44,962 nt of DNA from Brumimicrobium sp033722555 (lineage in GTDB: Bacteria; Bacteroidota; Bacteroidia; Flavobacteriales_D; Crocinitomicaceae), in NCBI GenBank assembly GCA_033722555.1, contig JAWVYS010000027.1, forward strand, positions 1 through 44,962, in the 5' to 3' direction. Below are positions 16,922-25,916 of this stretch, one piece after another (position 1 is the stretch's first letter; each line of letters opens with the position of its first letter). Below the pieces are notes generated by a model. That model was given only the letters and a program-made list of their open reading frames with translations, was not told the origin of the DNA and made no database searches. The translations under genes and the position numbers were made by a program.

Positions 16922-19900
16922 TTAAAAATCAAACTTAACCCCTAATCTTATCGTTCTAGGTACACTTACGTTGAACGGGTTAATCATATACATTGTATAT
17001 AAGTCTCTGTAAGATTGCTCATCCAACTGATTCTGGATTGTATTCTGCCATTGAGCAGCTGCAAGGAATCCATCATCATCAGGTACACCGGTTGCACGGT
17101 ATACATTAATTACGTTGAACTGATTCAATAGGTTGGTAACACGTACATAAACATTTAAGAAAGCTCTCTTTTTCTTTTCATCGTCCTTACCAAACTCCAG
17201 GTTAATCGTTCTGTCTAACTGTAAATCCAGACGGTATGTCCAAGGTTGTCTTGAACCATTCAATCCACCCTCAAGCTGAGGAGTTCCTGCACCAATAGCT
17301 GCTGCAGTAATATTCTTCTGTGCTGAGTAAGGCGTACCTGAATTAATTCTTGTGATAAAGTTCAAACCTGTGTTTTCAAGAAGAGCGAATTTTCCGACCA
17401 TAGGACCGTTATAATCTTTTCCTGAACCGTAACGGTAGTCAACCGTGAAAGCGAACGCATGTCTCTGATCGTAAGAAAGCGGGAAAATAGTTCTTAAATC
17501 CGGTTGTTGAGAGTTTACAAAACTAAGTGCTGAATTCGGATCAGATCCTGTACCCTCTGCGAACTGAAGTGTATAGTTCGCATTGATTCTGATATTCCCA
17601 GTTCTTCTTAAATCGTATTCAACAGTAATACCTTTTACTGTACCGAAGTCACGGTTTCCGTACGTTCTGTATGTAGCAGGATAAGCTTCGAAGATATTTC
17701 GAACCTGCACCTGATCGCGCAACTCACGGTAGAATGCGTTAATCTTCAATGAGGATGTACGTGTTAACACCTGCTGGAATCCGAATGAGTAATCAATCGT
17801 CTTCTCAGGTCTTAAGTTTGCATTGTTAATGATGTTACTTCTTGATTGAACGAACTGGTAATCCAGCGGAGTAAATCTAAGTCCAGTAGTTGGACGCTTA
17901 GTAAGCACGTCATAGTTCGCAGAGAAGCTAGCCTCATCAGAGATAGGGAACGAAAACGCGATACGTGGCATAACATTGATCGCAACGTCGTATTCTTTAA
18001 AGGCATCTGCAGTCGGTGTTTCTTGTCCCGGATTCAGCAACCAAGGAGCGATACCTGCGCTTCCTCTGAGTGTTGAAGGATCCTGGATTTCAATACCCTG
18101 TGCATTATACCATGTTTCACCATTTCTAAATCCGTTTATCTGAGTAGGGTTGTTAATATCATTTACATAAACTACATAGTCCTCACCAATATTGTCAGGA
18201 ATACTCACCCAATCATACTGATTAGGATCCTGACCTGCTAATGCATCAGCTTCGGCAGCAGTTCTGGCATTAAAGAATAAGTATTGATCCTTTAATACAG
18301 GCTGATTTGCATCAAAAACGTCTACACGAAGACCAACATTGAAAACGATATCGTCGAAAGAGAATTTATCCATAATGTATCCCGCTACATATGTTGGCTG
18401 GAATGCACCGATGAATCTTCTGTAATTACCATTTTCATCCAGTTCGTTAAAGTAAGCATTGATATCTGTATTACCGCTTACACGTTCTCCGGTATGATCG
18501 TAACCATAATACTCTATAAAGTTACTACCCTGGTTGAAAAGTTCATCCGGAGAGAACATACTTAAACTAAAGATATTCGGGTCATATTGATCAATATCCA
18601 CAAAATCATTTCCGGCGGGATCCAAACCTACAGCTTGTCTGAAGTTGTAATCGAAGAAGAACTGCTCATCACCGACAGCCGCACCTCCATACGCACCGTT
18701 TCCTGCATTGGCAGCATAACCCTCGTTCAGGCGATCGTAAGTAACTCTTGGATAAGTTCCGTAATAATCGAATGAAGGACTATTGAAATCCAACTCGGTA
18801 ATGTGAGAGTTCATGTACTGACGAGCGATCTGCCAGATTCCAATCGGTCCCTGATTTCCGGAACCCCATCCTCTGTCCCAGCGCTGTTCAAACTCAACAC
18901 CTAAGGAAATATTGTGTCCTCCAATCACCATAGAAGCAGAACCCGTAATACGGAACTGTTCACCTTCAAACTTTGAGAACTGATTGAAAGGAGTTCCAAG
19001 GTTCCCCCAAATACTGTAAACACTTGTAGGTACATCACCGTTTCTCAATGCATTACCTTGTAGAATCTGAGTCAAATTCTCTATTCTTCCTTCGGGATCA
19101 TCCCCGTACAGCTCATAATATTGGGTAGTAATCGCAGCAAGAGCAGGGTTAATATCAGAGGGAGTAAAGTCTACAACCACATCTCTGAAACCGTCATGAA
19201 TTAAGCTATCCTCTGCCGTATTGAAAGAATATGTTGGTCGTCTGGTAGTTTCATAATAACCGACATGACCGTAGTTAAAGATATTGAATTCGTGATTTTC
19301 GTCAAATACCTTTCTGGTACTTTGAGAATAATCCACCATCAAATTGTAATAGAAACTTTTCACTTTAGAGCTTGATCCATCGCGATCATTTTTGAAACGC
19401 TGAGTCAAACGACCGTATACCCTCCAGTCCAGCGCATTTGAATTTCCAAAGTTCTCAAAGTTGTAAAGAGAATTCGCATAACTGTATGCTTTACCGTAGC
19501 TATAGTTCAATGAACCTCCAAAAGTCAGGTTGACCGTGGGCCCTGTATTAACATCGATCTTACCGGCACTTGAAATAACGGTTCTTCGTGCATTCATTCT
19601 CCAGGGAATTTTTTCGAAATCACTTTCACGAAGGAAGTCTGAGTTATTAAAGTTACCCTGACCGTCAGACGAAGGTCTTAAAGGATTTTCTAAAAGATAT
19701 TCACGTGTTTCCTTCTTAATTCTCCAGGCTCCATCAGCAAAAGGACGAGGATCCAGGTTATCATTGATTGTTCCTGAAATTAAGAACCCGATGATAGGCT
19801 CTGTCTTTTTACCGGTAGAATCTTTACGCATAATAAGTGGCCCTGAAAGCATTGCCTCAAAAAGGTTATAACCGTATTTATCCAAACCGATTACCTTACC

Positions 19901-20674
19901 ATCGTATCCCAAAGGATCTGCACCCTGGATATAGAATCCGGAGGATACACCTTCCACAGAACCAAAGAACTGAGCTGAAGGACCTCTTGTTGTTACAGAA
20001 ATAATACCTCCAGTAGCATCCCCGTAGTTTGCAGGAAGACCACCTGTGATAACTCTTACTTCTTCAAGTGCAGATTTTGGAAGGTTAGCGGAACCACGAA
20101 CTTTGATACCATCGATGAAATAGTAAGAAGCATCTTCACGAGAACCACGTACACTAATTCCACCTGAACCTTCAGACTCATTAACACCACCAACTGTAGC
20201 GGCCACTTCTCCCGCCGAACGAACAGGAAGTTTAGAAATATCTTCACGCGTAATGGTTTGTCCTTGAGCACCACCATCCTTATTAATAAGAGGTACTTTA
20301 TAAGCAACAACCTCTACCTCTTCCATCTCCAAAACGTCATCCGGTTTAGAAAGTGCAGTTTCATCAAGGAAAGTAATCTGTTCGGCAGAAACCACAACAT
20401 CCTCCAGTTTCAGCGGACGGTATTCCTGGGAACGGAATTCAATGTCATAAGAACCTGCTGAGATCGAAGGAAATTCAAATTTCCCGTCGAAGTCGGTTTC
20501 GGTTCCCCCCTTAATTATCCCCCCCTGAGACAATACTACTTTAACAAACGGAATCGGGTCTTCTGTTTGCTTATCAATAACAGATCCTTTAATGGCTCCA
20601 CTACCGGCCTGACCGAAAGTGTAACCAGCTGTAAACATGATGCTTAAAAACAAAAAGTAGAGTTTGCGTATCAT
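16922..20674 (-). CDS. Large TonB-dependent receptor with carboxypeptidase-regulatory N-terminal domain
   Basis: The 1250-residue protein has a signal peptide (MIRKLYFLFLSIMF..., cleavage near TFGQ), a carboxypeptidase regulatory-like domain (about 24-100, AIKGSVIDKQTEDPIPFVKV), a plug domain (about 140-235, with ISVRGSREDASYYFIDGIKVRG and VRVITGGLPANYGDATGGIISVTT) and a long 22-strand-type barrel ending in RTIRLGVKFDF. Such receptors use TonB energy for uptake of large ligands or signalling. No SusD-like gene is adjacent, so this is not an ordinary sus locus. It leads an operon with the 1399-residue secreted protein and the PorV/PorQ-like barrel. The 230-base AT-rich region upstream holds the likely promoter. 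Confidence 0.9.
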   Translation of the reverse strand: MIRKLYFLFLSIMFTAGYTFGQAGSGAIKGSVIDKQTEDPIPFVKVVLSQGGIIKGGTETDFDGKFEFPSISAGSYDIEFRSQEYRPLKLEDVVVSAEQITFLDETALSKPDDVLEMEEVEVVAYKVPLINKDGGAQGQTITREDISKLPVRSAGEVAATVGGVNESEGSGGISVRGSREDASYYFIDGIKVRGSANLPKSALEEVRVITGGLPANYGDATGGIISVTTRGPSAQFFGSVEGVSSGFYIQGADPLGYDGKVIGLDKYGYNLFEAMLSGPLIMRKDSTGKKTEPIIGFLISGTINDNLDPRPFADGAWRIKKETREYLLENPLRPSSDGQGNFNNSDFLRESDFEKIPWRMNARRTVISSAGKIDVNTGPTVNLTFGGSLNYSYGKAYSYANSLYNFENFGNSNALDWRVYGRLTQRFKNDRDGSSSKVKSFYYNLMVDYSQSTRKVFDENHEFNIFNYGHVGYYETTRRPTYSFNTAEDSLIHDGFRDVVVDFTPSDINPALAAITTQYYELYGDDPEGRIENLTQILQGNALRNGDVPTSVYSIWGNLGTPFNQFSKFEGEQFRITGSASMVIGGHNISLGVEFEQRWDRGWGSGNQGPIGIWQIARQYMNSHITELDFNSPSFDYYGTYPRVTYDRLNEGYAANAGNGAYGGAAVGDEQFFFDYNFRQAVGLDPAGNDFVDIDQYDPNIFSLSMFSPDELFNQGSNFIEYYGYDHTGERVSGNTDINAYFNELDENGNYRRFIGAFQPTYVAGYIMDKFSFDDIVFNVGLRVDVFDANQPVLKDQYLFFNARTAAEADALAGQDPNQYDWVSIPDNIGEDYVVYVNDINNPTQINGFRNGETWYNAQGIEIQDPSTLRGSAGIAPWLLNPGQETPTADAFKEYDVAINVMPRIAFSFPISDEASFSANYDVLTKRPTTGLRFTPLDYQFVQSRSNIINNANLRPEKTIDYSFGFQQVLTRTSSLKINAFYRELRDQVQVRNIFEAYPATYRTYGNRDFGTVKGITVEYDLRRTGNIRINANYTLQFAEGTGSDPNSALSFVNSQQPDLRTIFPLSYDQRHAFAFTVDYRYGSGKDYNGPMVGKFALLENTGLNFITRINSGTPYSAQKNITAAAIGAGTPQLEGGLNGSRQPWTYRLDLQLDRTINLEFGKDDEKKKRAFLNVYVRVTNLLNQFNVINVYRATGVPDDDGFLAAAQWQNTIQNQLDEQSYRDLYTMYMINPFNVSVPRTIRLGVKFDF

Positions 20675-20790
20675 AAGTTTATATTAAAATGTTCTTACTT
20701 ATTTTTTCGAAGACCGTAAATATAGAAAAAATCATTTATAAAAATTAACATATTTTAAATTTGTGTTCACATTGACAAAATCTTCTTCAA

Positions 20791-20798
20791 CAAAATTA
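20791..20798 (-). promoter_or_regulatory. Possible -7 box TAATTTTG for the TonB receptor operon
   Basis: Minus-strand TAATTTTG lies 116 bases before the receptor start in the longest intergenic region (20675-20906). A weaker TATATTTAC at 20716-20724 is closer. The region is so AT-rich that a chance match is possible: TAAATTTG also occurs on the plus strand at 20756, with no gene behind it. Confidence 0.3.
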
Positions 20799-20906
20799 GG
20801 AAGGTAAATCTGATATTAAAATAACTCGTTCATCACAATTATAAAATAATATACAAGTCTAGTAAATCTTTGAGAACAGGTATTATAAATTACTGTAAAC
20901 CAGCAA

Positions 20907-21419
20907 CTACTTAAACCAAGAGGCGTAGGTCTTGTAACTTTTAGCGATCCTTTCCACTTCTCCTTTAAAAGTTTCTTCCGACAAAGTTTTTACTTTCCTG
21001 GCGGGAATACCAGCATATATGGAATTGGATTCAACCACTGTATTCTGAAGAACGATTGCTCCGGCAGCGATGATAACATTGCTCTGAATATGAGCATTAT
21101 CCATTACTATGGCTCCCATACCGATTAAAACATTGTCATCTACATTACAACCATGTACAATTGCGTTATGTCCTACGGAAACGTTGTTACCAATCAAAGT
21201 TTTTGTTTTCTCAAAAGTACAGTGGATGACAGCTCCATCCTGGATATTGGTGTTTTTTCCTATCCGTATACTGTTTACGTCGCCTCGAACGACCGCAGAA
21301 AACCAGATCGAACAACCGGAATCCACAACAACATCTCCAACCACCGTGGCATTTTCCGCGAGCCAGACATCCTCGGCTATCTGAGGAGTAAATCCTCTGC
21401 ATTCTTTAATCAGGGCCAT
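20907..21419 (-). CDS. Gamma-class carbonic anhydrase-like hexapeptide protein
   Basis: The 170-residue left-handed beta-helix protein has hexapeptide-type repeats across about 20-140. The three histidines that ligate the metal in gamma-carbonic anhydrases are present: His66 (VIHCTFE), His84 (SVGHNA) and His89 (IVHGC). The core also keeps WFSAVVRGDVNSIRIGKNTNIQDG, typical of the YrdA/CaiE/PaaY branch. Carbonic anhydrase activity is not certain, since many members of this branch are inactive or have other roles. The start overlaps the end of murI by 10 bases, so the two are translationally coupled. Confidence 0.9.
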   Translation of the reverse strand: MALIKECRGFTPQIAEDVWLAENATVVGDVVVDSGCSIWFSAVVRGDVNSIRIGKNTNIQDGAVIHCTFEKTKTLIGNNVSVGHNAIVHGCNVDDNVLIGMGAIVMDNAHIQSNVIIAAGAIVLQNTVVESNSIYAGIPARKVKTLSEETFKGEVERIAKSYKTYASWFK

Positions 21420-22237
21420 TTTATTTCTATTTGTTGAGCAACTAATTTCAGTCCAAGAATAGACTCTGTACTTTCCTGAAAAACTGTAGCGTTCTCCGTA
21501 GTTAAATAAAGGGTTGTTCTTTTTGTTGAAAGTTTCTTTACGAGCCAGGTATGCCGCTGCAGATAAGATTTAAGCGAAGTAGCCACAATCTCTCCCTGAC
21601 TTACAATTTTAATATGTGAAGGTATCATTGTCTCCAGCATTGGCAGCAAAATCGGATAATGGGTACAAGCCAGTACAATCACATCAATGTTTGGGTAATT
21701 CCTCAGCACATTATTAACATCTTTACGGATGAAACTTCTGCCCTCTTCGGTCAGAAATTCATTGTTCTCAATTAAGGGAACCCAAACAGGGCAAGCATAC
21801 TGATGCACTTTTACCTCCGGACTGAACTTTTGAAATTCAAGGACGTATGAGTTCGAAGCTACTGTTCCCTGAGTTGCTAATACTGCTATCTCTTTTGTGA
21901 ACGACATTCGTCCTACGTTCTCTGCGCTTGGTCGGATCACCCCTAAAACTCTCTTTCCCGGATAATCAACCAGTTCATTTTGCTGAATGCTTCGCAGTGC
22001 TTTTGCAGAAGCTGTATTACAGGCCAGGATTACAAGGTCACACCCTCTCGAAAACAATTCCTTTACACACTGCCAGGTATATTCATAAACGATCTGAAAA
22101 GACTTCGTTCCATAAGGAGCCCGCGCATTGTCACCTAAATATAGGTAATCATATTCGGGCAGGACTTTACGAACTTCCTCCAGAACGGTTAAACCGCCGT
22201 ATCCCGAATCAAAAAATCCGATGGGTCCTTTTTTCAT
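21410..22237 (-). CDS. murI: Glutamate racemase MurI
   Basis: From the ATG at 22237 the protein is 275 residues and begins MKKGPIGFFDSGYGGLTV, the canonical MurI N-terminus; a TTG at 22252 would add five residues but lies within the upstream terminator stem region. The two catalytic cysteines are in ACNTASA (Cys73) and ACTHYP (Cys191). The enzyme makes D-glutamate for peptidoglycan. It is separated from the ompH genes by a hairpin terminator and is followed with a 10-base overlap by the gamma-carbonic anhydrase-like gene. Confidence 0.96.
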   Translation of the reverse strand: MKKGPIGFFDSGYGGLTVLEEVRKVLPEYDYLYLGDNARAPYGTKSFQIVYEYTWQCVKELFSRGCDLVILACNTASAKALRSIQQNELVDYPGKRVLGVIRPSAENVGRMSFTKEIAVLATQGTVASNSYVLEFQKFSPEVKVHQYACPVWVPLIENNEFLTEEGRSFIRKDVNNVLRNYPNIDVIVLACTHYPILLPMLETMIPSHIKIVSQGEIVATSLKSYLQRHTWLVKKLSTKRTTLYLTTENATVFQESTESILGLKLVAQQIEIKWP

Positions 22238-22244
22238 TCTATAA

Positions 22245-22279
22245 AAATACAAAAGCCGTCATAAAAACTATGACGGCTT
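22245..22279 (-). terminator. Rho-independent terminator after the uppS-bamA-ompH-ompH run
   Basis: On the minus strand an 11-bp perfect stem (AAGCCGTCATA with TATGACGGCTT, 22253-22263 and 22269-22279) with a 5-base loop is followed by TTTTGTATTTTT. It sits between the stop of the second ompH and the ATG of murI. Confidence 0.85.
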
Positions 22280-22299
22280 CAAAATTAAAATAAAATCAA

Positions 22300-22821
22300 T
22301 TACTTACCTCCTGCAGCACTATCGGTACCTGCACTGAGGATTTTCTTAATAACCAAATCGGTGATATCTGTACCTTCGGCATAAAGCAAATTCGATACTT
22401 CCATGACATAAGAAATCTTTTGGGCCTTCGCTACATCCTTAATGGCATCTTGTAGTTTAGTATACACCGGCTCCATAAGATCCTGCTGAAACTGTTGCAT
22501 TTGTGTTCCCAGTTCCTGTTCTTTTTGCTGGAGTTCCATTTGCTTTTTCTGAAGACGGGTTTCTTCAAACTTTCTTGCGGTCGGACTCATTGTTTCAGCC
22601 TCAGCAACATATTTATTATAGTCATCAGTCAGTTCCTTTTCTGCTTTTTGAAGTTCTTCCTGTGCTTTTCTTCTGAAGTCTGCAAATTCTTTACTGGCCG
22701 ACTTGTATGCAGGCATGGTATCCAATATCTTTTGAGTGTTTACATGAGCCATCCCGGTTTGACTTAGAGCTACTCCGGTCGTAAACACGGTTATAATCAT
22801 TATTGCTATTAACTTTTTCAT
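22300..22821 (-). CDS. OmpH/Skp-family periplasmic chaperone (second copy)
   Basis: The 173-residue protein has a signal peptide (cleavage near ALSQTG, about residue 20) and a long charged coiled coil (about 50-120, Glu/Lys/Gln-rich) between beta elements: MAHVNTQKILDTMPAY at the start and ISYVMEVSNLLYAEGTDIT at the end, the OmpH/Skp pattern. Skp trimers hold unfolded outer-membrane proteins in their tentacles and deliver them to BamA. It is 25 bases after the first copy, and both follow bamA in one transcription unit that ends in the hairpin at 22245-22279. Confidence 0.93.
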   Translation of the reverse strand: MKKLIAIMIITVFTTGVALSQTGMAHVNTQKILDTMPAYKSASKEFADFRRKAQEELQKAEKELTDDYNKYVAEAETMSPTARKFEETRLQKKQMELQQKEQELGTQMQQFQQDLMEPVYTKLQDAIKDVAKAQKISYVMEVSNLLYAEGTDITDLVIKKILSAGTDSAAGGK

Positions 22822-22846
22822 AATCTAACTATACTTTATTTATTAT

Positions 22847-23365
22847 TTATCTTTCATTGATGCCCAATTCTCTCATCACCATTTTACTAATGTCAAACTT
22901 AGGATCCGCAAATATAAGGTTTGATTGGTTAGCTTTATCAAAAACGAAGGCGAAATTTCGGTTGCTTGCTACTTTGGAAAGCGCCTCAAATACTTTATCC
23001 TGAATTGGCTCGATCAGTTCCTTGCGTTTTGCAAAGAGGTCTCCGTTCACGCCGAACCTGGTTTGTTGCATTTCCATTGCTTCTGTTTCCATTTTTTCGA
23101 TTTCTTCTTTACGCTTTTGCCTCTCTTCTTCTGGAAGGATTGCCTCTACCCGCATAAACTCCTCTTTTCTTTCGCGGATTTGTTTATATCGCTCTTCAAT
23201 TTCCTTTTGCCAGCGCTCAGCGTATTTATCTAGTTCTTCTTTAGCTTCTATATATTCCGGCATATTCTCTAAAATATAATCTGAATCTATATACGCATAT
23301 TTTTGAGCAGATAAATCAAAGGTTGTACCAAAAATGATTGCCAAAATAAAAATTAACTGTTTCAT
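22847..23365 (-). CDS. OmpH/Skp-family periplasmic chaperone (first copy)
   Basis: This 172-residue paralogue of the next gene has a signal peptide (cleavage near LSAQKY, about residue 20), the opening YAYIDSDYILENMPEYIEA, a highly charged central coiled coil with KRKEEIEKMETEAMEM, and a closing strand FAFVFDKANQSNLIFADP. Its arms are more Arg/Glu-rich than those of the second copy, so the two may prefer different clients or form mixed trimers; that is inference. It follows bamA by 24 bases. Confidence 0.93.
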   Translation of the reverse strand: MKQLIFILAIIFGTTFDLSAQKYAYIDSDYILENMPEYIEAKEELDKYAERWQKEIEERYKQIRERKEEFMRVEAILPEEERQKRKEEIEKMETEAMEMQQTRFGVNGDLFAKRKELIEPIQDKVFEALSKVASNRNFAFVFDKANQSNLIFADPKFDISKMVMRELGINER

Positions 23366-23389
23366 CGCTATTTAGATTGAATTAATTCA

Positions 23390-25912
23390 TTACAAATCAC
23401 CAAGATTCGCTCCAATAATAAACTGGAAGGTGCCAACGGGCTTACCGTTCATCCTAGAAATATCATTACCGCTACCAAAACCATGGCTATTAGGATCTAA
23501 AGGATCAATACCCCAGCCATAATCAAATCCAAGCAATCCAAACATTGGCAAGAATACTCTAACACCTCCTCCAACACTTCTTTTAACGTTAAATGGGTTA
23601 AATTCACTAAATGTTCTGAATGTATTCCCTGCCTCAGCAAAAGCCAAAACAAAGAAAGTTGCTGAAGGATTCAATGAAATGGGATAACGTAACTCCAATG
23701 TATACTTTGATATTATTGGATCACCAGTACTTGATGAAACTTCAGGATTATTACCTACTTGTTCATACCCTCTGAGAGAAATTAACTCTCTCCCGTCCAA
23801 ACGAGCAACACCCGTTAGGGCGTTTCCTCCTAAGTAAAACCTTTCAAATGGAGTAACTCCCTTGTCAGAAGAATATGCACCCATGAAACCAAATCCAATC
23901 TTTGGCATTAATACCAACTTTTTATCAGGTGTTAAAGGAAGGTACCATTCACCGGTCAGTTTGAATTTATAATACTCCGCATATTTATTTTTCACTTGTG
24001 GATCGACCGTACTGTAATCACTTATTCCATCGAATGATGAGTAAGGCAGGGTAGCTTTCGTTGTGAACGAGATTTTAGAACCTCCTCTCGGATAAATAGG
24101 AGCATCAATAGAATTTCTCGAAAGAACATATTGGAAGGCTATATTATTTGAGTATCCATTATCGAAATCAAAGACACCTCCATAATTAGTCACATCATAA
24201 TAATTGTAAGACAACTCATAATATGCACTAAAGAAATCATCGGGTATCTTCTTTCTTCTTTGGAGTCCAACCCCAGCCCCTGAAATGGAGACCCCGGAAT
24301 AATCGGGATCATCTCGTCTGAAATTGTTTCCAAACTGGGAATGTGTTAACCAGAAAGAAAATGCATTCGGCTTTTTACCTCCTAACCAAGGCTCTGTAAA
24401 GGAGAAATTGTAGGACTGGAAGAATCTACCGTTCGTTTGAGCACGGATTGATAAGGTTTGCCCATCACCTGCAGGCAGGGGTTGCCAGGCTGATTTTTTG
24501 AACATGTTTTGAACGGAGAAATTATTAAAAGTCAGACCGAGAGTACCAATTAAACGTCCTGCTCCATACCCTCCTGAAAGTTCGATCTGATCCGACGATT
24601 TTTCCTCAACAATATATTCAATATCAACGGTTCCATCTGCCGGATTCGGCATTGGATTAATCTGGAAAGCTTCCGGGTTAAAGTATCCCAGCTGAGCGAG
24701 TTCACGCTGTGTACGTATGATATCGTTTCGGTTAAAAAGATCTCCGGGTTTTGTTCTGATTTCCCTACGGATGACATGTTCATTCGTTTTATAATTCCCT
24801 TTAATGATTATATTCTTAATACGAGCCTCTTTACCTTCAATGATTCTCATTTCATAATCGATGTGATTATTCTCAACATTGATCTCCACAGGTGTGATCT
24901 GGAAAAAGAGGTGGCCTCTGTCCATATAGAGCGAGGTGATATCCCTTCCGTCCATACTTTGAAAAAGTCTTGTTTCCAAAAGTTCGCGGTTATAAACATC
25001 CCCATAATTGATCCCCAGAACAGTATCCAGATAGCCCGACGAGTATTTCGAATTTCCTACCCACGAAATATTACCGAAATAATATTTTTCTCCCTCATCG
25101 ATGTACATATCAATAACAAGGCTCTTCTCATCAATGAGGTAAACAGAATCCTTAACTATTTCAGCATCCCGAAGGCCAATTTTATGGAATTCCTTAATCA
25201 TCAAATCCTTATCTCTTTCATAGGCTGAAACAGAAAATTTAGAGCGCTTGAAAAAACGCCAGAAAGCTTTTTCCTTGGTATCTTTCATTTTTCTTCGCAG
25301 CTTGAATTCTTTCACGGATTCAACACCGTGGAAATTAATTTCATCGATCTTTACCTTTTCTCCTTTATCGATATGTATAACGAAAATTTCGGCATTGTTC
25401 ATCAGTGAATCGGAGATCCTTTCAATATCGACGTTTACGTTGTAATACCCTTTCTCCCTGTAAAAACCAACCACTTTCGACCTTGTGGTTACAACCAGAC
25501 TTTCGGTAATATTCTTTCCTGAAAAGAGTTTAATCTCCTCTCTAATCTTGTCTACTTCTTTTTTCGTCGCTCCTCTAAACTTAAAGCGAGAAAGTTTTGG
25601 CCGAGGAGTCAGATTAATCGAGAGATAGGCGATATCGCCAACAACTTTATCGAGTTCGATAGTTACATCCGAGAATAACTCCTCCTCCCATAATTTGCGA
25701 ATAGCTTTTGTAATATCCTCTCCAGGAATGGTGATTCGGTCACCCTGTCTCAATCCAGCTATCAACTTTATAGCCTGATGATCAAAATTATCGGCACCAT
25801 TAACTTGGATAGGGCCAATTTCATAAGTCTTCGGATTCGCATAATCCAGTTGCTGTGCAATTAACAAGCAGGAACCCAGGAATGAAAACAGAAAAGTGAT
25901 TAAATACTTCAT
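23390..25912 (-). CDS. bamA: Outer-membrane protein assembly factor BamA
   Basis: The 840-residue protein has a signal peptide, about five POTRA domains (about 25-430) and a 16-strand C-terminal barrel with the conserved Omp85 stretch FYLGGNALTGVARLDGRELISLRGY. BamA folds and inserts outer-membrane barrels. It lies 4 bases after uppS and directly before the two ompH/skp genes, the usual Bacteroidota order. The barrel ends FQFIIGANLGDL, so the last residue is not the aromatic typical of enterobacterial barrels; this could be normal for the group. Confidence 0.95.
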   Translation of the reverse strand: MKYLITFLFSFLGSCLLIAQQLDYANPKTYEIGPIQVNGADNFDHQAIKLIAGLRQGDRITIPGEDITKAIRKLWEEELFSDVTIELDKVVGDIAYLSINLTPRPKLSRFKFRGATKKEVDKIREEIKLFSGKNITESLVVTTRSKVVGFYREKGYYNVNVDIERISDSLMNNAEIFVIHIDKGEKVKIDEINFHGVESVKEFKLRRKMKDTKEKAFWRFFKRSKFSVSAYERDKDLMIKEFHKIGLRDAEIVKDSVYLIDEKSLVIDMYIDEGEKYYFGNISWVGNSKYSSGYLDTVLGINYGDVYNRELLETRLFQSMDGRDITSLYMDRGHLFFQITPVEINVENNHIDYEMRIIEGKEARIKNIIIKGNYKTNEHVIRREIRTKPGDLFNRNDIIRTQRELAQLGYFNPEAFQINPMPNPADGTVDIEYIVEEKSSDQIELSGGYGAGRLIGTLGLTFNNFSVQNMFKKSAWQPLPAGDGQTLSIRAQTNGRFFQSYNFSFTEPWLGGKKPNAFSFWLTHSQFGNNFRRDDPDYSGVSISGAGVGLQRRKKIPDDFFSAYYELSYNYYDVTNYGGVFDFDNGYSNNIAFQYVLSRNSIDAPIYPRGGSKISFTTKATLPYSSFDGISDYSTVDPQVKNKYAEYYKFKLTGEWYLPLTPDKKLVLMPKIGFGFMGAYSSDKGVTPFERFYLGGNALTGVARLDGRELISLRGYEQVGNNPEVSSSTGDPIISKYTLELRYPISLNPSATFFVLAFAEAGNTFRTFSEFNPFNVKRSVGGGVRVFLPMFGLLGFDYGWGIDPLDPNSHGFGSGNDISRMNGKPVGTFQFIIGANLGDL

Positions 25913-25916
25913 ACAA

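Noticed and set aside
16922..20674. Polysaccharide utilisation (SusC/SusD) locus
   Set aside because: No SusD-like gene or carbohydrate enzyme is adjacent; the partners are a T9SS-like cargo and a PorV-like barrel.
20756..20763. Plus-strand TAAATTTG
   Set aside because: Perfect -7-like match but no plus-strand gene follows; taken as chance in AT-rich sequence and as a warning about single-box calls.
22250..22252. TTG start for murI giving five extra residues
   Set aside because: It sits at the base of the upstream terminator; the ATG at 22237 gives the canonical MurI beginning.
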